Part shown: positions 57,301 through 64,000 of the stretch, in pieces
Position numbering within the stretch: the stretch's first letter is position 1
Layout of the letters: every line of letters begins with the position of its first letter
DNA from: Trebouxia sp. TZW2008
Lineage: Eukaryota; Chlorophyta; Trebouxiophyceae; Trebouxiales; Trebouxiaceae
Length of the DNA: 64,000 nucleotides
Direction of reading: 5' to 3'
NCBI GenBank assembly: GCA_002118135.1
Contig: BDIU01000154.1
Span: 124,165-188,164 of the forward strand
Translations under genes and position numbers: made by a program
The notes under the pieces: model-generated
Seen by the model: the letters and a program-made list of their open reading frames with translations, nothing else
What the model was told of the DNA's origin: nothing
Database searches by the model: none

Positions 57301-60300
57301 TCAATCTTGGAGGCCACCTTCAGCGCCAGCTCCACAGGAATCAAATGGTTTGCATTGCCTGCCAGTGTGCAATACGCTTTAGGACACAACTTTTTCCTTT
57401 TATAACAATAGCAACAATCATAATTGTTATGATGACATGTCTAGCACACATTGCTAGGTGTGTGTCTCATAAGTCCTGTCTCGCCAGACAGGATTGTTTT
57501 GAGCATCACAATAGAGGCGTCCAATCCGCCTAGTTGATCAAGACCTGGACAGGCTCTTGCTTGACTCTCCAGCATGTTCAACAGCAAGTCCTTGCCTGAC
57601 AAGGGTACTGATGCAGCACTGATGCAAAGCACATACGCTCATCCTAGAGATTGTTTCGCACAAGATGTGCAAGTGGTGAGGGTGCAATTGACCTGCACAC
57701 AGCTGTAGAAAATCCCATGCTGCATGACAAATTGATTGAAGGCACACTCAGGATCATGTGACGAGGTTGGCATGCAGCTGCCAGCATGGGCACATTGCCA
57801 ATGTACCATTCTCAATAGCAAGTGCATACAGCTGGGAATGACATCTGCCGGACGATCAGCTTAAGGATGTCCTACCTACACCCTTGTCCTCAATCCAGGC
57901 ATGCGAGCTGCCCAGGAAGTACTGATTCTCAATGTAAATATGCCGTTGCGCCCGCCGTATGGCATGCACGTATGCTTCCTGCACATCACATTGTCCTGTC
58001 ATATGTATGGTCTTTGACTGATTCAATTATCAAACAATTTTATTGATGAAACGTCACACAGTAGGATTGTCCATCACCAGCAGATGCCACAGTAAGACGT
58101 CCAACATGTCTGGAGCTGTTTTGACATCTGAGCAGATGCTCCAATGGCTGCACCTCAAGGATGCTCATGATTAAAGTCTCATTGGGTCGATTCTCAAGCA
58201 AGCAGCTGTACATATGCCCCCTCCAGCAAATATCATTTCATGTTGCCTTCACTCCCTGTTGAGACATGCATGAGAACAAGTAACTGCATGAAATGACGCT
58301 GTGCTTGATGTGCCCATCAGCCCTTTTGCATCAATTTGATCAAAGCACATGAACTGACGCGGCCTGAACAGAAACCCAGGTCTGTCTCAGACAAGAGAAA
58401 AGATTTGTTATGGTCAGGTCAAGGATGAAACCAAACTGCGTGCCAGTACGTCTTGTGTGGAATCAGCACAAACTCATAAGCAACCTAGCCACGCCCCCCT
58501 AATGCGGCACTACGGGAGCAGAAACTGCTCCTTGCCTGAATGCTGAACTCCACAATTTTGCCTTTCTGTGCTGAAAGCCCCATCTTGAGGGCATCTTGAG
58601 TGTGTGGCAGCCCCGCTGCGCTGCTGCTGTCTATGGAGCGGAAGAGCTGCACATTCCAGGTCTCCTCATACTTGCCAGGGCTCCTGTGGTCCTCCACATG
58701 GGACTGCAACACCACAGATGCTCAATGCTTGCATCAAAAGTTTACGGCACACAATCTGCTTACTGCATTTCAAAGCAGATGACCGTCCAAGGGTTTTGGT
58801 AGCAAAGCTCCTGTTCTGCAAGACACATGCTGCTGCAATTCAAGACAACTACTGTGATGCATTTGTGTACGCATGAGGCAGCAGTTTATGTCATTACTGA
58901 GGCTTGATTTAGGGTACTTTACATACCCTGGGGTCTCCCATATCCTCTGTAGTGATGCCACGTGCAATCTCAGGCACAAAGAGGCGGCCATTGTGCTTGG
59001 GCTTGTTGAGGTCCAGCAGCTGCTTCTGTCGGTACTCCCTGGCTTGCTGCTTCCACCTCTGCATCACCATAACGCTTTGCGATGAGTGAACTGCAGGACA
59101 TGCATATGGCAACAGCAATGGCACTATATGAATGATGCTACCATGTTGCTGCGGTTTCACAACGCTTGAGTCATGCATCAGTCAGGCTGCTGACAAAGCT
59201 ATGTCCATGCCAAAACATCAGACAGCAAGAGGTTGCCATCTTAGAAATGCATGGCAAACTTGGTGAATGAGGAGAAATTGCTGCTTTATCAAAATAAACT
59301 ACATCTCCTTGGGAGTATAATTGCTTTCAAGCTGCACAAGTTGGCTTGTATAGAACACATCTGCACTGGCAACCTTGCTAAGTACAAGTAGGAATTTCTT
59401 CAGCCTTGCACAGGGCTTGCTATCAACTGTGTACAATTGCAACTTCAAATTGCAAAAGTTGACGGGACAGAGCATTGTTGATAGACCTGAATGAAGTTGT
59501 GATATACATCCCAGGCTACTGGTCCCTCGAGCTTGCAGTGGATGTCATGCCATGGCTGCCTGGGCCCTGCACACAAACACTCGCGCACATCATGCCATGC
59601 CAACCTTCACCTCTGCCATGAATGGGACACAATCATAAGGGCACGCGCATGCAATGATGATGAGCGGACATGGTTCGCGTCAGATGGCCTCAAAAGTGAT
59701 GGACAGCACTGCCAAATGCGATAATGAAATCCCTTGATGCTAATCAGTGGCATTTGATACATAATTGCTTGCTTTTGCAGCACAAAGTATGCTATGACTT
59801 CAGGCATCGATAGCATAGACGCTTAGCAGGAACTTTCTGCTTCTCAAAGTCTGCTGTGACAAAGATAGCAAAACAACCCAACAGGAGACAAGAGAGGAAT
59901 TGTTGACTGCTCACCTCCCTTCTTGATGTCCGCTCCAGCAATGCAGGCTTGGTGGAAGTCCTCCGTGTGCACAGTGGCCAGGGTATGGAACAAGCTGTGC
60001 CTGGGCGTGTCGTATCGCCCGTCACACATGTCCAGGCCGCCAATGAACGCTACGAGCCGCCGCTTGTTGGTTTGCTGGCCCATATTGGCATTGGGGCCTG
60101 GACCCACCCCATGGGCAGGGCTATTCTCACCTGGGCTACGTCGCCTAAGCTCTTCCAACTTGTTTTTGGTCCAGTTGAGCTTGCCCTTGCCACCTCTGGG
60201 ACTCACTGCATTGGTGCAACAATGTGAACAAAGCTGTCTCAAGAAGTGCAAGGCTCTTTTCACCTGGGCTACGCCGCCTAAGCTCTTCTAGCTTGGTTTT

Positions 60301-63300
60301 GGTCCATTTGGGCTTACCCTTGCCTCCCCTTGTGCTCACTGCATTTGAACAACGCTATAGTTGATGATTGCTTTTGGTCCAGGTAAGCTTGCCCTTGCCA
60401 CCTTTTGGACTAACCATATTTGAGCAAGATTTGGATTGGTATGGTTGGTACGACAAACTTGCCAAATGAGATCAATCATGCCAAGGCTGCTGTTGTTGCC
60501 GCCCTGCAAGCTTGACTATGCAGCAGCTCAAGTCTTTTGGCAACATCTTGGACCAACAGCCTCCAGCCGTTTGTTAAGCAGGCATCATGAGGCAATATGT
60601 GGTCAGAACAAACTCTGCAGGGTAACAACCTTGTCCCATGAGCTCCAAGCACATCACTTGACAGTCACAGTCACCAGGAGTCATGCATGCTGTCAAAGCA
60701 GCCTACATTTGCCAAGGTTTGATACTTGTGGGCCGCCCTCAAAGCCCTCTGCGTCCAGGATGACGCTCTTCTGATGGTGTGTGAACATGTTGCCAGTGGT
60801 GAAGCGCTGCAGGAAGCTGTCGTCATTGCTGCCGTTGCGCTTACAGATCTTGCAGTGCACCTGCATAAGACATGTTGTCTGAGCTATGCTGTTGCAGCTG
60901 CTGCACGTTTCGTAGCCAAGGGCCAGGCTTGCTTGTGGCAAGTGCTTATGTTGCTAATGAACCAAGCTTGTGGAATGCAGAATGGACAGGAATGCATGTT
61001 GCTGACTGGATGGGATCCTATGGTGCTTTGGCACTGCACCAGCAACATGCACTCCTGTTGCAGTCTCAACTGAGATCAAACTGCACTGTCATGGGTTGAC
61101 AGAATGGATCGGAATTACAGGGACTTTCGAGGAGGTTATTGAGCTGCCTTAGACCTGTGTGCTGCATTCAACATCCTTGAGGACTTAATGCATGAGCAAG
61201 ACAAACTCATGACTAGCGGGAAGAGCTCACCCCAGTGTTGGCAAAGAACTTGCGAGTGTCTTCGTCATGAGTCATCATCATGCCTGAGCCCCCCATGAGG
61301 GATGAGTTGAGGGAGCTCTTGTCATCCCACACCAGCATGCACACACGAACACCCTCCCTGGCCTTCTTCACTAAAAGGTCACCTGCATGCAAAGTTTATA
61401 GATTGAATGTCCTTCATCCCGCACGCCACATCAAGGGGAGTTGGCTGGCTTGTGAAGATGAAGCAACAATTTGCAGAGCTGTATATGCAGCAACATATTT
61501 GCATGGCAATCTGATGCAAACAAAGCAAATCAGGTTGGCACGCTTCGCAGGCAGGGGTAGATGCAGTGCCATGACAGCTGCTCATGTCGATTGCTGGAGA
61601 CATTTGCATGGCAGATGCACTGGGTCAAAGCATGCAACTGAGCTGCATTTCTGCAGCAGCAGTGATGTACCTAATGAAAGGAAGGGTGCATCTTCATGAG
61701 TCTTGTTGGGGTCCCGTTTCAGCTTGATCTTGTCATATATAGACCAGCCTGCAAGCCCATGATCCAGCATCATGACAAATGAGCGAAGTCAGTGAAGCAA
61801 CTGAGAAAAGGACTCCAGTCTAGAAGAGCCCAGCTCGCAAACATTGTGACTTGCATGCAGATGCGCTAGCAGAAATCTGGCACAGCGCCAGCGGGACGTC
61901 CTATAGACGCATTTGACAGGCTTACATGTGTCGTGTACCACCACAGAACAATCAGCCGCTGGGAAGCAGAGCCAGCATTGCAAAAGCACTGACTTCAGCA
62001 CATGACAAGCATACGATAGCATATGGCATCTATATGACAGGCACAGCATTTCCACAAGAGGGCAAGGCGTACCAACGACATAGACTAGCACCCTTGCATC
62101 TGATATGGCGTCATAGATGTTGTCCCAACAGCTCTCAGGCTCCCAGTGGACCCCATTGGGCAGCCTCACTTGTGAGTGATGCCCCTCCTCCTACACCATC
62201 ACCACAACATGGACATAGAAAGAAAAGGAAGGAAAGTCTGCGCCGTCAGACGTGATAACAGGAGCCTCTGTCGGCAGAGGCGGCCCTGAATATACAGCAT
62301 GAAGGACGCTAGTGCTGCACACCTGTATGCCGTCAGTTGCTGCAGTTTGACAAGCTTTTGTTTCCCATGCTACGCAAACTGTAGCAGTTAACAGGAAGAA
62401 TACGACATGGGTATGGCATTTGCAAGGTTTGTTCTTTGCTGTCAAAGAGTGCTTGCCGAGTGATCAGCTTGAAGCAACAGGACAGGATGGCTGCCAGGTG
62501 TGTACATGGATGGCGGCTTATGAATCAGCCGGAAGACATCATGTTACATGGTTACTCTGCAGCCCTTGCGTGGAGAGGTAGACGTGTGGCGTTGCGCCGT
62601 TGATCATGGCAATGGCATGATCACAATCTGCAGGGTACATGATAGAGAGCTGTTGATGCTTCCAACCTGATGGGCATCATTGTACATGGTGACTCTGCAG
62701 CCCTTGCGCATGGGGAAGTAGACGTGGGGTACTGCGCCATCAGGCACCTTGTCTTCCTTGCCGCGGCTGCTGCCCAGCACCCCACAGTTCCACAAGGGAT
62801 CCTGCGTGATGGGCTTGTACTGCACTGACACATATATCTGACCCTGCAATGCACAAGCAACCACAGGGTTAGAGGCGCAATGTAGGACATTTGGGCTTGC
62901 ATCCTGCAGCGTCTTGCATGCATGCAATCTGGCAGTTTTGCTGAGTCAGGCACACAGCCAGTGATGGAGTCACACTTTTTGCCGATGTGTTGAAACACAG
63001 CAGACCCTGCACCATTTTGCTAGCTGGCAACAGCTGTTCATACCAGAACATGCAGAAATGTTATGAAGGGTCCGGGTGCGATGCCAGTGCGCGACTTGAA
63101 AATTGTGCAAGACATACGTGTATGTCCTGATGTCCATGAACAATGCACAGAAGAAGCCATCACAAGCCCTGAGGGCAATCACATACATGAAGGGTGTACA
63201 GAGCACAGGGCTGAAGTCATAAGCTGCTAGCGTGTTTGTACCTGGGCCTGCATAGGCTTGCCATTCTTCTTTGTGGCTGTTGGCCCAGTGAGGTCATACC

Positions 63301-64000
63301 AGCCCTCTACCTTCTGGCCTGACAACACCTCGTCGACAGTGATGACAACTCTGCCCAAATGAGGAGCACCTATTAGCAGCATTTGCACCAATGTCAGGTG
63401 CTCCTCACGTTCTTCCAATAGCATCTATTCGAAACGCATGCTAGACAGGCTCAGCAGGCCCAGCCAGGTGCAAACTGGAGCAATCAACTGTTGCCACCCA
63501 GTTTGGTCCTGTGCTAACCTCAACGATTGATATTGAATATGAAGGGTGGCAAGGGACTTGTACATAGTTGATTGTGCATGGCATGTGCATGGCTTTGTGG
63601 GATGCAGCAAGCATGCATAGTTGCTTCAGAAAAAGTTGAGAAAGCGAGGTCTGCCAGGGTCAGATGAGCAGGCCAAGCAATGGTTGAGAATTGCAATGCT
63701 AATGTGCAGCATTGTGGCCAATGTTATGCAGAGCTTTCGCGTGATGGCTGACCCGTCATCCCAGCGTACGTCATGACAGCTTCCAGACAGCAATGACTTG
63801 TAGCTCAGTCAAATGGCTGGAAATTCTGAATGCGGTACTTATAGGAGTCTGCTGCTCCTCTCACCTATCCAGTTGTCATCCTTGACTGTGAAGGATATGT
63901 CATCAACTTCATCAGCAACCAAGATCTCAAAGTGCTCTTGCCACTCAGGGTGTGAGCTGTGTCCAAGGACATCGGTCCTAGCCCTGCACAAACAACTCAC
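54327..64000 (-). CDS. PLD: phospholipase D alpha (C2-PLD), 5' end beyond window
   Basis: A calcium-regulated membrane phospholipase cleaving phosphatidylcholine to phosphatidic acid. Exons: 63983-63865, 63348-63242, 62843-62667, about 62171-62073, 61748-61671, 61382-61231, 60860-60713, 60205-59915, 59566-59487, 59058-58927, 58703-58536, 57978-57882, 57358-57251, 56822-56676, 56305-56169, 55626-55495, 54948-54766, 54443-54327. About 820 residues are visible; the first part of the C2 domain (roughly 90 residues) is missing. C2 end: [14 protein letters not shown]. First [16 protein letters not shown]. Then [39 protein letters not shown]. Second [15 protein letters not shown], then [15 protein letters not shown]-terminus [16 protein letters not shown]. 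Both catalytic motifs are intact. An unusual basic/Ser insert ([20 protein letters not shown]) precedes FIGGLD. Introns after 58536 and 60713 start with GC. The junction 62667/62171 did not resolve in phase. Confidence 0.92.
55672..55702 (-). repeat. dispersed intronic repeat family 2, partial copy
   Basis: On the minus strand it reads TGCTAGGTGTGTGTGGCCCA, then AGTCCTGTCTC, matching the first 30 bp of the family. It lies in a PLD intron. Confidence 0.6.
57453..57522 (+). repeat. dispersed intronic repeat family 2, copy 3
   Basis: Reads GCTAGGTGTGTGTCTCATAA, then GTCCTGTCTCGCCAGACAGG, ATTGTTTTGAGCATCACAAT and AGAGGCGTCC. It lies in a PLD intron. The GTCCTGTCTCGCCAGACAGGA segment is itself an imperfect inverted repeat. 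Confidence 0.7.
60245..60415 (-). repeat. echoes of PLD exon 8 start
   Basis: Exon 8 starts at 60205 with [20 protein letters not shown]. Upstream copies lie at about 60345-60265 ([20 protein letters not shown] then RSPGE) and, more decayed, at 60410-60360. Spacing is about 135 bp, then about 80 bp. The first copy is still open and has its own AG (TGAGCACA..), so alternative use is conceivable. Confidence 0.75.
62553..62605 (-). repeat. echo of PLD exon 3 3' part
   Basis: The segment encoding [17 protein letters not shown] (62740-62690) is echoed about 130 bp downstream as [19 protein letters not shown] sequence. The plus-strand match is GTTACTCTGCAGCCCTTGCG followed by GTAGACGTG.GGC..TGCGCC. 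Confidence 0.7.
63424..63468 (-). repeat. dispersed intronic repeat family 1, copy 3
   Basis: On the minus strand it reads ACCTGGCTGGGCCTGCTGAG, then CCTGTCTAGCATGCGTTTCG. It is nearly identical over 28 bp to the copy at 37943. It lies in a PLD intron. Confidence 0.65.

Noticed and set aside
1..64000. tRNA or rRNA genes, prokaryotic operons or ribosome-binding sites
   Set aside because: No cloverleaf-like or rRNA-like segments were seen by eye, and the intron-rich genes exclude a prokaryotic reading.

Overview
This window is nuclear DNA from a eukaryote, most likely a green alga (Chlorophyta; Trebouxiophyceae-like is a guess). The genes are broken by many short spliceosomal introns. The proteins are plant/alga types: a plant-type C2 phospholipase D alpha, an AAE3-type oxalate-CoA ligase, and a bacterial-type RtcB with an organelle transit peptide. 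One gene is followed by a TGTAA motif, the usual chlorophyte poly(A) signal. I built exon models by hand from splice signals and codon phase. The ABC, RtcB and AAE3 models close in phase throughout. The decarboxylase does so apart from its uncertain start, the USP model apart from one weak exon, and the PLD model apart from one junction.

Layout. 1-3260: no firm gene, but diverged exon-like repeats. 3261-18926 (-): one very large gene with an N-terminal ubiquitin-specific protease (USP) domain and a long repetitive tail. 18927-19584: divergent, CpG-rich promoter region. 19585-26777 (+): a complete TAP/TAPL-like ABCB half-transporter of 804 aa. 28012-28712 (-): three exons of a small unrecognised gene. 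30262-34927 (-): RtcB RNA ligase, 463 aa. 35644-44356 (-): oxalyl-CoA decarboxylase / 2-hydroxyacyl-CoA lyase. 44941-52678 (-): AAE3-type oxalate-CoA ligase, 539 aa. 54327-64000 (-): phospholipase D alpha, cut at its 5' end by the window edge.

Genes that work together. The ligase and the decarboxylase are head-to-tail neighbours on one strand. They catalyse consecutive steps: oxalate to oxalyl-CoA, then oxalyl-CoA to formyl-CoA plus CO2. The ligase ends in SKL and the decarboxylase in AKM, both fitting the peroxisomal PTS1 consensus. I read them as a two-gene peroxisomal oxalate-degradation cluster.

The most unusual property is structural and recurs in at least five genes. Introns next to an exon carry tandem, decaying copies of that exon's own edge together with its splice site. 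I call these splice-junction echoes; arrays have 2-9 units of about 80-230 bp. Some copy the 3' splice site plus the start of the exon, others the end of the exon plus the 5' splice site. Each lies in the intron beside the parent exon. In the USP gene the same tendency has produced whole-exon amplification: a two-exon module repeated three times and a 258-nt exon repeated twice. This suggests intron growth and exon birth by local tandem duplication. GC-AG introns are also frequent, about 7 of 78 by my models.
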